From Trachelipus rathkii (lineage: Eukaryota > Arthropoda > Malacostraca > Isopoda > Trachelipodidae): a stretch of 10,000 nt of DNA. Under the pieces are notes generated by a model. That model had not been told where the DNA came from, ran no database searches, and saw only the letters and a list, made by a program, of their open reading frames with translations. Location: NCBI GenBank assembly GCA_015478945.1, contig JABUQX010065317.1:1-10000 (forward strand). The letters are read 5' to 3'. Made by a program: the position numbers and the translations under genes. How positions within the stretch are numbered: position 1 is the first letter of the stretch; each line of letters begins with the position of its first letter. Shown piece after piece: positions 1 to 9,093 of this stretch.

Positions 1-350
1 CTACATAATAATCACATTGATTCGTGAGAAATTTATGTAGTATAAATGTTATCTACCTTGTTAAAAGATCGTAAGAATTAACGTTAATATGTTAGAGTTA
101 AGCTTGAAAAAAGTAAGAATAGTTACGTTTTGCATACCATGTTAGCTAGCTTACTACTGGTGTTTAAGTATGGAAACTTGACCTTATGTCTAAATGTTGA
201 CTAGAGGTTATTCCTGCTAAGTTTGGATAAGGTTTTGTCCTCTCGGTATTTAAATTTCTTGGTTTTCTCTAAGTTTACACCTGGTTGATTCGTGACTTCG
301 ATGTCTCATGGTGTAATATTATATCTTGAGATTAAAACATCTTTGATAAC
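1..350 (-). repeat. Inverted copy of the 340-410 bp satellite-like unit
   Basis: Read on the minus strand, this stretch follows the same order of short blocks as the plus-strand units at 1270-2070. The clearest block is 71-154, whose reverse complement matches 1621-1705: a gctaac/catggta block, then gcaaaacgtaac, then ttcttactttt, then catattaacgttaat. The match continues through about 155-245 (counterpart 1510-1620, sharing gacaaaacct and aacttag blocks) and more weakly to about 300-345. The outer end (1-60) resembles 1360-1410, sharing aaatttctcac. Copies have diverged by many small indels. No coding potential is visible. The outer boundary is set by the window edge. Confidence 0.6.
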
Positions 351-1119
351 TATTACGCAGTACTTTTCGCTGGTCTTTTCGTTCTTATACACTTATATCC
401 TCCAATGTCTCCATAGTATAAATATTTATGTCATGTCACTTAAAAATGTTAACTATGTGGGTTTTTAAAGTGACAATATTAACGTATTATGATAATTGTT
501 AATAGAAGTTACATGCTATTGAACATAAATAAGATTCAGTTCACTCTTTGCATCCTATCTAGAATTATTCTCGCACCCTCTATCGAGGTTCTGTTTTACA
601 GCAATATGACATACTTTGGTTAATTCGTTTCAACATGTTTATTCCTGCTTTAGACTATGATGTAAATGTTTGGCTTCTTTGACGCAAATCTAATTTCTTC
701 TCATAGTTTACAGACCATAAGAATGATGGCCATAATGTATGCACTTTTAATTAAATTCGTTGATAATATTACAATAAGCTCTTTGTATCTCATATTAGAG
801 ACATACTTAAATTCCCTTGATTGACTCTTAGTATATTAACGAACTTGAATTTTATGTTAATTTCTTTATTCCAAAATGGATCTAAATATTACGATGTTGA
901 CTTGAATCAATAGATTCACTAAATCAAACACCATCCAATCTACCTTCTTGTCACCTTCCTGTCGCAGTCCTTGTCTATTTGAATCTGAGACCTGATCCTT
1001 CAAGTCCATTTCTTGAGTATCATTTTTGGTGATATACCCGTAACATAACATAAATATTACAAGTTTCATTTATACAAAGATGCAATCAATAATCATTGTC
1101 CACTTAACAGTTAGTATAT
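351..1119. other. AT-rich stretch between inverted and direct satellite units; no gene seen
   Basis: This region contains no convincing gene, RNA or splice-bordered exon. Parts such as 470-510, with attaacg blocks, may be further diverged satellite sequence, but I could not align them with confidence. A slightly less AT-rich island at about 905-1045 carries a 67-codon minus-strand ORF (866-1069) that has no recognisable motif and is short enough to be chance. The switch from inverted to direct satellite orientation must fall somewhere in this interval. Confidence 0.5.
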
Positions 1120-2110
1120 TCATACAATAATAAAGCTAACATAGCATCATCTAAGCAACTCTAAGAACATCATATGCTTCAAACGACATACACATAAACA
1201 CATCTTAGCACATGGAAAATACAACTCTGTTAAACAATTAACTAAGTTCCATACCTTTACACCAGGTAAATAGCAGCTAAATGGTATCCTGCACTAAACT
1301 GCTTAACACTCACATCTTAACTTATTCAAAGCATAATCTAACATATTAACGTTTAAATCTTACACTAACACAGTAACATTTAACTAAAATTTCTCACAAC
1401 ATTGGTTAATTATCATACAGACAAGCGAAAGTATGCTAACGTAACAAAGTTTCCCACATTAATAAAAGCTAACATAGCATCGAACTCTGAATCTCGTGTT
1501 ATGAAATAATGCTAACAAAGACAAAACCTATATCACTAACTTAGAGCAGCCAAATTAATCCCATCAGATAACATTTATCAACACAATTGTCTCTCCCACA
1601 TCATAACACTCAGTCTAAATGCAGCTAACCATGGTACTGCAAAACGTAACATTTATTCTTACTTTTCAAAGCATACTTAACATATTAACGTTAATCTTAC
1701 ACTAACAACATGTAACATTTAACCTATAAATTGATTATCTTTCCACAACCAATCTAATAGTGTTTTATATATTCATCCATCCTCACTTGAACCATCATCA
1801 GAAATATAACTGCATTCTTCCACAGTAATCATTATATCACCACATTGACTCTTACCTATTACCCACATTAATAAAGCTAACATAGCATCAAATATGAACT
1901 AGGAAAATAAGTACAACGTACAAACCTAAACACAATCTTACGCCTAAAACTGTTAACATTAACAAAGTTCCACACTTAATTATCGAAAGTAAAGTAACTA
2001 ACTTTACATACAAAACGTAACCTATTCATACTTTTTCCAAGCATATCTCTAGCATATTAACGTTAATAACCTCTTATACATACTAATATTAGAACAGTAA
2101 ACATTTATCA
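1120..2110 (+). repeat. Three tandem diverged units of a satellite-like repeat
   Basis: Two anchor words recur in the same order. The first, aaagctaacatagcatc, occurs at about 1132, 1466 and 1873. The second, atattaacgtt, occurs at 1343, 1682 and 2054. Spacing is about 333 and 408 bases for the first anchor and 339 and 372 for the second, so the unit is about 340-410 bp and varies by indels. Each unit also carries an aacaaagtt(t)cc-like block and a gtaacattta block between anchors. The DNA is rich in A and C on this strand with no long ORF. The family is not one I can name. Confidence 0.65.
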
Positions 2111-2159
2111 AAAATCACATGTTGTCATCACCCCACACCTAAATAAGCATACAATCGAC

Positions 2160-2455
2160 ATAACTCCTCTTGCAACACCAAGCTTAGCGCCTGGAGGGAT
2201 GAAGAATGGCCAGCGTCGAGATCGGTGTTAGTATGTGTGGTCGTCCTCAGCACACGTGTCTCCTCTTTTCCCTTTCATAACTGCTAATATTAAGGCAGAT
2301 TTCGAAGTGTTTTCCTGCACACCTCTCCTCAAGTTCTTTCATCAAGTCACGAAAATACCATTCCCTTATTCATTATATGAAGATTCGTCTTTTTCCTCTT
2401 TCTTAAAACCCTTTCCGTACTTCCTTTCACACACAATATGCACACATGTCAAACA
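2160..2455. other. Non-coding or unassigned sequence before the first microsatellite
   Basis: This is about 300 bases of more balanced composition than its surroundings. An ORF opens at 2235 and reads about 75 ordinary-looking codons, but it then runs straight into the (CA)n and (TA)n tracts. It has no splice donor in an obvious place and no family signature. I treat it as unassigned intergenic or upstream-intron sequence, possibly the body of an unrecognised repeat whose 3' end is the CA tract. Confidence 0.4.
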
Positions 2456-2473
2456 TACACACACACACCACAC

Positions 2474-2476
<3 letters not shown>
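2455..2476. repeat. (CA)n microsatellite
   Basis: A short, imperfect run of ca/ac dinucleotides interrupted by cc. It leads directly into the long TA array. Confidence 0.85.
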
Positions 2477-2553
<77 letters not shown>

Positions 2554-2709
2554 TATTATATATATATATACCTATATAGTATGAAAATAAGTATATATAT
2601 ATTATATATATATATATATATATTATATATTAGATGTATATATGAATATATATATATATAGTGACTTATTATATATATATATAATATTATAGTAATAATA
2701 TATGTACCG

Positions 2710-2752
<43 letters not shown>

Positions 2753-2985
2753 TATATATATATCTATATATATTATCCATAATATATATAATATATATAT
2801 ATATAATATATATATATTAGCTGTATGTAGTTTTGGGTATCATATATAGTATATATATATTATATATATATATATATATAGTATATATATATATATATAT
2901 ATAATATATATATTATATAATACGTATATATATATATTATATATAGTATATTATTTTTATTTATTTTTATATTTTATTTTTTTAC
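2477..2985. repeat. Long irregular (TA)n microsatellite array
   Basis: About 500 bases built almost entirely of ta/at dinucleotides, broken by single missing bases (tatta, ataata) and by short non-TA islands near 2573-2592, 2625-2645, 2661-2670, 2705-2710 and 2815-2840. The right end changes into a T-rich stretch (2950-2985, ttatttttat-like). Read on the minus strand, that stretch is an A-rich tail for the SINE-like segment next to it. ORFs of poly-Tyr/Ile type across this array are artefacts. Confidence 0.95.
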
Positions 2986-2989
2986 AGAT

Positions 2990-3187
2990 AACACCACAGC
3001 TCACGGTAAGAGCTCTAATCAAAGAGGGGCATGTACTCATTCAACGTCCGGGCAGGAACGAAGTGCGATAGCCAAAGAGAGAGATAGCTCACATTCCCGA
3101 CGCCGAAACCGAGTTTGCGATACCTGGTGAGCAATTCGCTTTGTTTTAAACGAGTGCTCCACGCACTGTGAGCTACCAGCGCGATTA
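2990..3187 (-). mobile_element. tRNA-derived SINE-like element (candidate)
   Basis: Read on the minus strand, the segment starts near 3187 with a stretch like the 5' half of a tRNA (gtagctca, then a gtggagcactcg-like A-box region at about 3155-3176). A B-box-like block ggtttcggcgtcggg follows at 3095-3109. Further on is about 100 bases of unrelated body, then the A-rich sequence and TA array at 2985 and below. That order (tRNA-like head, body, A-rich or microsatellite tail) is typical of tRNA-derived SINEs. The B box departs from the consensus, so the element is degenerate or the call is wrong. The segment is clearly less AT-rich than its flanks. It also carries four copies of a GCTCAC/GTGAGC word at 2999, 3087, 3127 and 3168, in two orientations. 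No family name is assigned. Confidence 0.5.
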
Positions 3188-3249
3188 AGAAAAAATATTA
3201 AAATTTCAGAAAAAATACATAAATACGTTACATATAAATACAGATACAT

Positions 3250-4965
3250 AAATATATACAGAAATTTTAAATCATTGCTTATGAAACTTGCAGCAAGTGT
3301 ACATGCTGTTTGGGTTTTAATGAGCTGCTATCAAAGGTGGAGGAGAGAGACAGGATATGGACTATTTCAGGAGAGAGTGATATGTTCTGAAGTGTGGGAA
3401 AATGACGATAACTGATTTGGTTCAGTTGAATACATTCATCCAGGAGATAGTAGATAGATAGCAGAGTGTGTTGATGGCAGAATTAACGTGGGAGGGGGAT
3501 CACGAGAAATATAGAGAACGTGCGTGAGAGTGGTGCAGCCAAATGCGAAGTCGTCCAAGGACCACCTCATTTTTACTACTGTGATGGTATTGGAATAACC
3601 ACTCGCCATTAGCAAGCTTTACTCTCCTCAGTTTATCTCCCCGAGGATTAATCGTCCAGTACTCCTGACAGCACAATCTGAAGACTCAGAGGAGGGTAGG
3701 AGTGTTTCGGACGATGGAAAGGAACCCTGTGTTAGTAAGAGGCATGTTTGTCCCTTTAAACTCTGCCTCATTTCAGACAACCACGATATGAGGTTGCGTC
3801 CAGGAGAGAGTGATGTATTTCTTGCGAAAATAAAGTCGGTAAAGAAGCTTTAAATTGTGAAGACCAACGGGTTCTTAAAAGTGATATGTAGCTTTTGTAA
3901 AGCCCATCGGAAATTGGAATAGATGACTGTTGGTTGGTCTGTCAAGATTATTGTATAGCGCTCAATTCTGCTGTGAAATATATAAGCATGGAGTTGAGGG
4001 GAGAATGAGAGGCAATAATCCAATAAACGGAGTAATGCACCAAAGTCGTCAACCGTTTCAGATCCATTGTGTAAACTGGGAGTGAACCGCTATGTGTTTA
4101 TGAATGTGACAGGAAGGACTTTCTTAGCAAAACTTCAGGATAGCAGGATTTTAATGTTGAAGTCAAAGCCAAACAAATGGAAGGGGATGGAAATATAGAG
4201 GGTGAATGTTGAGAAAGTTGAGCATACAGTGTACAGTATTTATAAATGGCCAGTGCGGAGGATTCAGAGGAACTTTTCACAAAATTGGAGTTAGCGCAGA
4301 AGGTTCAGGTTTTTGAAATCGAGGTAGCTAGAGAACATGACATATTCTCTCCATAAAGAGAGCGGCATCATATTAGCTTTAATCTGAAGGCTCATTTAGT
4401 AGAGGACGAAAGAACTTCAAGTATCTCAGTTGGAGTGTAAAAATAGGTTGAGTCTTTGCCAAATAAACATCATGCAGCCTTAGTCAAGCTTAACCCTGAC
4501 CAAGACGAAGTAGATGCAAAGAAGAAGAAACTTGCAATCTTTGCCTCAAGTTTTTGATGCTTGAATGGCGCATGAGGTGGAGAACATGATGACATGCTGT
4601 CTTTAGATGCTTCATGTGTAAGGAATAGGTAAGAATTGTTCTCGAGGATAAGGCCCAAAGAATTTTGACCTATGTTGGTAAATTGTAACCACTATAGGGT
4701 ACCCAATATGAAACTATGATTGGGGGAGAAAACTGATGGGTTTAATTCCAATCTTTTCTCAAATGAGGAGTACGGCTTTCTGTTTTGACAGGTGAAAAGT
4801 AGAACAGTGGGAGTTATCTCAGACCTGCGATGTTTATCCTACGGGCAAGTTGGCAGGATGATGTTAAAGGTAAGTCAGCCTGGGCTCAGCAGCATATAAG
4901 AACCAGGTTATCAATAATAAACGAAAAACTTAACCGTTGAGATATTGGGAACTTATACCGTTGAA
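3250..4965. other. 1.7-kb less AT-rich segment between two TA arrays, no intact gene; possibly a decayed mobile element
   Basis: This block differs in composition from everything around it: more G on the plus strand and almost no microsatellite. It is bounded by the SINE-like segment and TA array on the left and by another TA array on the right. Plus-strand reading gives several protein-like but stop-interrupted stretches. One example is an ATG at 4246 opening 34 acidic, Glu/Leu-rich codons before a stop. Such helical Glu-rich stretches occur at the start of some LTR-retrotransposon Gag proteins, but I see no zinc knuckle, protease, reverse transcriptase or integrase motif, and no terminal repeats. 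No eag exon encoding the pore or S6 segment is visible. The identity remains open. Confidence 0.35.
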
Positions 4966-4967
4966 GC

Positions 4968-5347
4968 ATATAATATATATATATATAGGTATATATATAT
5001 ATATATATACTAAATATTATATAGTTATATATAATATATAGTAATATATATATTTGACTATATATATATATATATATATGATATGAATATTATATTTGTG
5101 TATATATATAGTCCGCTTTATATATATATATATATATTATATATATAGTATATATTATATATATATATATATTATATATATATATTTATATATATATATA
5201 TGTATATAGTATATATATATACTATAGTATATATATAATATATATATAAGGTATATAATATTTGGTGTATATATAGTCCGCTTTTTATATATATATTATA
5301 TATATAATATATATATTATATATATATATATATGTATATGATATAAT

Positions 5348-5389
<42 letters not shown>

Positions 5390-5425
5390 TAATATATATA
5401 TATATTTATAGTATATATATAGTAT
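4968..5425. repeat. Second long irregular (TA)n array with an internal duplicated island
   Basis: About 460 bases of ta/at dinucleotides with indel-type interruptions. The same non-TA island (tatatatagtccgcttt) occurs twice, at about 5102-5119 and 5267-5284, some 165 bases apart. Each is preceded by a gtgtata-like block. This indicates that part of the array was duplicated as a larger unit. The array lies in the intron immediately upstream of the first eag exon of this window. Confidence 0.93.
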
Positions 5426-5585
5426 GAATTAGGGATAAATATTTTTAATAAATTACTTTAAAATATTATTTTATTTGCTTTGCTTTTTCGCAATGCTTGT
5501 TGAACTAATTATCTATTTTATATTCAAAATATCTTTTGGGAATGGCTACTCGACAATTTTATTAATTCGCCTTTTTATTTATCAG

Positions 5586-5736
5586 GTATTAAATTACTGT
5601 CCTAAAGATATGAAAGCAGACATCTGTGTTCACCTCAACAGGAAAGTGTTTAATGAGCACCCAGCCTTTAGATTAGCTTCTGATGGATGTTTGAGGGCCT
5701 TAGCTATGCATTTTTCAATGAGTCATTCTGCACCAG
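5586..5736 (+). CDS. eag: EAG-type voltage-gated K+ channel, exon: end of C-linker into CNBHD
   Basis: The exon encodes 50 codons plus one base. It begins [20 protein letters not shown] and continues through [20 protein letters not shown] to SMSHSAPG. This is the near-invariant C-linker to CNBHD transition of Ether-a-go-go channels, the tetrameric delayed-rectifier K+ channels of neurons and muscle. This part joins the S6 gate to the cytoplasmic ring. The acceptor AG is at 5584-5585 and the donor gtaatt starts at 5737. The exon ends after the first base of a Gly codon (phase 1), which the next exon completes. The reading frame is open upstream of the acceptor, but the residues there are intron-like and do not match EAG. 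No frameshift is present. Pore and voltage-sensor exons are not in the window. Confidence 0.95.
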
Positions 5737-6229
5737 GTAATTAAGAAACGCCTATGAATTAGGTTATCTACCTTAATATCTTTCACTAATGAAAATTTTA
5801 TTAATTTAATTTGGGAGAAATTTGATGTCATTAATTTGCAGTGTTTTAAGTTTTCTAGTTTCATTAAATTCGCTTTAATTAAGGTTGGCTATTGTGAGTG
5901 ATTAGACATCAGGTAAAGAACTAGGGATAATATTTATCGTCATTATAAATTATTTTTTTCTCTGTTAGGTGAGATTTCTACACTCCACAGTATAAATATT
6001 TATTTTTCAGTGAAAATCTAATGGTTTAGTATTATTGTTAGAAGTTTTATTAATTTCTTAAATGAAGTATCACACATTAATAACATAAAATGGTAAAAAT
6101 AGAGCTACTAGAGAAATACCAACATAATCATTGACATTATTAATTTGGATGAAATTCAGTAACCTACCGTATAAGAATATCAGTATCCACATTTCGAATC
6201 TGTGAGGTAAATAAAATTCTTTTCAACAG
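5737..6229 (+). other. eag intron (phase 1), 493 bp
   Basis: The intron has GT-AG borders (gtaatt at 5737, ttttcaacag ending at 6229) and AT-rich sequence. No microsatellite, embedded gene or repeat is evident. Exon phases on both sides agree and restore an uninterrupted SAPG-DLL reading. Confidence 0.93.
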
Positions 6230-6528
6230 GTGATTTACTGTTTCACACTGGGGAATCTCTAGACACTCTATGTTTCATAGTAACAGGGTCTTTGGAAGTT
6301 ATTCAAGATGACGAAGTTGTCGCCATACTTGGCAAAGGGGACGTATTCGGGGACACCTTCTGGAAGGATCCGAATGTCGGACAAAGCGCAGCAAATGTTC
6401 GAGCGCTAACATATTGTGATCTTCATGCAATCAAAAGAGAAAAGCTACTGGAAGTTTTAGATTTTTATCATGCTTTCTCCAACTCATTTTCCAGGAATCT
6501 TGTGTTAACCTATAACTTGAGACATAGG
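6230..6528 (+). CDS. eag: EAG-type voltage-gated K+ channel, exon: CNBHD with intrinsic-ligand motif
   Basis: This exon gives two bases completing the split Gly codon plus 99 codons, all open. It encodes almost the whole cyclic-nucleotide-binding homology domain: [58 protein letters not shown], then LLEVLDFY and [11 protein letters not shown]. At the position where HCN and CNG channels use an Arg to hold the cAMP phosphate, this protein has Ser (QSAANVRA against RTASVRA). That agrees with the known inability of the KCNH family to respond to cyclic nucleotides. The YNL at 6511-6519 is the family's intrinsic ligand, which folds back into the empty pocket. The acceptor AG is at 6228-6229 and the donor gtaagg at 6529. 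The intron that follows is phase 0. Confidence 0.96.
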
Positions 6529-6944
6529 GTAAGGAACAAAATGTTATAAAAATGAGTGTTTTCTTCCTCTTCTCTAAAATGCTAAAATATTACACTAACT
6601 ATCATGTTAAAATAATTTTGTAATTTTATGTTAAAATTCTTAAACTATATGTTAAATTTCCTCTGAAATATATTAACTGATTTTACAAATACGCAAATCA
6701 TAACTTTTAATTCAGATGTTAAAGATTTTGACCTAATATGTTACTAATTTAAATGAATTAGAATTATTAAGTAACTATAAATATTACTAAATAATATTAG
6801 TCAAAAAAATGAGCAATCAAAGAATTAGTTAATTACAATTTATCATTTCAAAAATATAAAGTTTTAAATATGTTGATAATATTTTTTTCCTTTTAAATCA
6901 AAATTGTAATTTGTTCTAAAAGTAACTAGAATGCTTTAATTTTC

Positions 6945-7010
6945 CAATAATATAATAATAATATATAATACTAATAAGTAAATAATAATAATAATAATAT
7001 AATAATAATA

Positions 7011-7072
<62 letters not shown>

Positions 7073-7075
7073 TAA
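6945..7075. repeat. (AAT)n microsatellite
   Basis: Tandem aat/ata/taa trinucleotides, imperfect at the left (6945-7010, with atatataata and aagtaa interruptions) and near-perfect from about 7012 to 7069. The array is intronic. Confidence 0.95.
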
Positions 7076-7229
7076 TGAATAAAATAAATATATAATAAGT
7101 AATATAAGGTTTGATGATTATTTCTAAGGCTACTTAAAAACCTTCATAGACATTGTTTTTAACTTTTTTCGCAGGACAATCTTGAGTAAAGACAACAATT
7201 GTCGCCTTTTGGTAACAGTCCGACGCTTA

Positions 7230-7273
7230 TGTATATATAATATATATAATATATATATATATATATTATATCT

Positions 7274-7311
<38 letters not shown>

Positions 7312-7368
7312 TAATATTATATTATATATATTATTATATATATATAGTAATATATATATATATATATC
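7230..7368. repeat. (TA)n microsatellite
   Basis: About 140 bases of imperfect ta/at dinucleotides inside the eag intron, with tta/ata slips. No coding value. Confidence 0.95.
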
Positions 7369-7420
7369 AAGAAATAATAATGACAAGTAACTGAAATATT
7401 TCGTCTTCTTCATGTAATTT

Positions 7421-7545
7421 TGACTTCTCTTCTTCTTCTTCTTCTTCTTTTTTCTTCTTCTTCTTCTTCTTCTTCTTCTCCTTCTTCTCTCCTCTTCTTC
7501 TCTTTCTTCTTCTTCTCTTCTTCTTCTTCTTCTTCTTTTCTTAGA
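7421..7545. repeat. (CTT)n polypyrimidine tract
   Basis: Tandem ctt/tct triplets with runs such as tttttt and tctcc. The plus strand is almost pure pyrimidine for more than 120 bases. A minus-strand ORF across it (poly Arg/Lys/Glu) is an artefact of the repeat. Long homopurine-homopyrimidine tracts can adopt triplex (H-DNA) forms. A shorter similar tract, ending in an AG, lies at 7630-7659. Confidence 0.93.
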
Positions 7546-8004
7546 AACCTTTTCCTCTTCATCCACACTCATCGAAAATCTACATTAACAGACTGATTAG
7601 CAGAAGCTACTTTTACCTCTTCTCTGCGTGCTTCTTTTTTTTTCTTTTTCTTCTTCTAGCAGACTCCCCCTAACGAGCTTTCATTTAATTATATTCTGAT
7701 GTTAGATATCCGGGTTCTGTTTTCTTTTAAGAAAACATACTAGTTTTAATATTGTTTATTATATTTGAAATAATTGTATATTTTATTTTTAAATTTGGAT
7801 TCGTTGTTAAATAAGTCACTGCATATCTTTGAAATGTCAACGTGAATGGCGAAAGCCGTACCTGTTACAGAAGGGGGCAACAAGTTTTGTTTTACTCAAG
7901 AATTGTCCTGAAAAAAATTACCGAAAATGTTGGAAAGGCTTTTAGGAGCTTAGAAAAATCATACAAAATTTATATTAAGACAAATGTTGATTTAAGTTTT
8001 TTAA

Positions 8005-8245
<241 letters not shown>

Positions 8246-8285
8246 AAGGTAAAATGTTTTTATAATAAAATCTTGTTCTTTTCAG

Positions 8286-8403
8286 CCTAATGATTCCGAA
8301 AGTGAGTGAACGTCAAGAGGGAAAAAGAACTCGCTGAAAGGAGGAAAAATGACCCCCAGCCAGAGCTCAGTCATGATCATCTTGTCAGAAAGATATTTTC
8401 GAG
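8286..8403 (+). CDS. eag: EAG-type K+ channel, exon: post-CNBHD basic region, with frameshifting indels
   Basis: The acceptor is ttttcag (AG 8284-8285). From 8312 to 8403 one frame reads VKREKELAERRKNDPQ, then PELSHDHLVRKIFS plus two bases of an Arg codon. This closely matches the stretch after the CNBHD in arthropod EAG. The first 26 bases do not read through in that frame. The expected L-x-x-x-K-V-S block appears at 8287-8307 in a different frame, with a likely extra base at its start, one inserted and one deleted base within it, and one extra A near 8309-8310. The net excess of two bases brings 118 nt to the 116 nt the phases require. The donor is a weak AG|gtcggg at 8404. DHLVRKIFS-R-FRR, shared with the next exon, corresponds to the C-terminal calmodulin-binding site mapped in vertebrate EAG1. 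Confidence 0.85.
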
Positions 8404-9093
8404 GTCGGGCTTATTTGCGTTAATTGTTAAGATGATATAGTTGTTGTTGCTGTTGGTATTTGTTAAGAAGCTATAGTTGTGTGTTGATGTTGGTATTTGT
8501 TAAGAAGCTATAGTTGTAGTTGAGCTGGTATTTCTTAAGATGCTATAGTTATTTTGATGCTGGTATTTCGTTCAAAGACTGCTAATAGTTTTGCTGCTGT
8601 TGTACTTTTTTTAAGAAGCTAATAGTTGTAGTTTTGATGTTGGTATTTGTTTAAAGATGCTATAGTTGTTGTTGATCTTGGTATTTGTGAAGATGCTATA
8701 GTTGTCGTTGATGTTGGTATTTGTTAAGAAGCTATAGTTGTTGTTGATATTGGTATTTGTTAAGGCTGCTATAGTTGTTGTTTTTGTTGGTATTGGTTTT
8801 GGTGTCAAGTTGTTATACTAGCTCTTTTTGGTATTTTCAATCTAGTACGTGTTGTTTATTCGAGTTGAGAAATTATGGATTTTTTATGGTGCAGTTATTA
8901 TATTAATTTCTGCTGATTTTGTTCCTTTGCTTTCTTTTGTTTGTTAATGTTGATGTTTCTTTTGTTGGCAGTGTTGTTTTTGTTGTAGTTATAATTGATG
9001 CCATTTTTGAAACTAATGTTATTAATCTCACTAAAATATATAATTTAAAATGTTTATTTTTCGAAAATCATTGATTTAGTTTTCATGTGTCAG
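8404..9093 (+). other. eag intron (phase 2), about 690 bp, containing a minisatellite
   Basis: The acceptor is ttttcatgtgtcag ending at 9093. The donor gtcggg is weak. Joining 8403 to 9094 rebuilds the Arg codon and the conserved FRR that follows it, which supports this border. The first half is the 36-bp minisatellite. From 8800 to 9093 the sequence is T- and G-rich (tgttgtt-like) with no other feature. Confidence 0.75.
8421..8800. repeat. 36-bp intronic minisatellite, about ten diverged units
   Basis: The unit resembles ctatagttgttgttgatgtt followed by ggtatttgttaagaag. About ten copies follow head to tail, starting with tatagttg or taatagttg blocks near 8436, 8472, 8508, 8543, 8582, 8620, 8658, 8695, 8731 and 8769. 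Copies differ by substitutions and 1-3 base indels. Because 36 is a multiple of three, a minus-strand ORF (Asn/Thr/Ile-rich) runs through several units, but it lies inside an intron in antisense and I do not call it a gene. Confidence 0.92.

Noticed and set aside
866..1069. 67-codon minus-strand ORF
   Set aside because: It has no recognisable domain, no start context or splice support, and lies in AT-rich repeat-flanked sequence. It is most likely chance.
2235..2579. 114-codon plus-strand ORF
   Set aside because: The last third is translated (CA)n and (TA)n repeat (Thr/His then Tyr/Ile). The first part shows no family motif, and its length alone is weak evidence in this genome.
3037..3249. 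70-codon minus-strand ORF
   Set aside because: It overlaps the SINE-like segment, has no protein motif, and the tRNA-like reading explains the sequence better.
4098..4280. 60-codon minus-strand ORF (and the similar one at 4470-4658)
   Set aside because: There is no motif. Both lie in a stop-rich segment where the plus strand looks slightly more protein-like, so neither is supported.
7309..7572. Minus-strand Arg/Lys/Glu-rich ORF
   Set aside because: It is a direct translation of the (CTT)n tract in antisense inside an eag intron.
7630..7670. Acceptor-like tract (T-rich run, then cttcttctag)
   Set aside because: The sequence after it does not match any expected EAG segment and the neighbouring exons already join in phase.
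8421..8800. CRISPR-like array
   Set aside because: The regular 36-bp period comes from head-to-tail similar units with no unique spacers, in a eukaryotic intron. It is a minisatellite.
8611..8808. Asn/Thr-rich repeat protein on the minus strand
   Set aside because: It arises only because the minisatellite period is a multiple of three. It is antisense, intronic and without a start or splice context.
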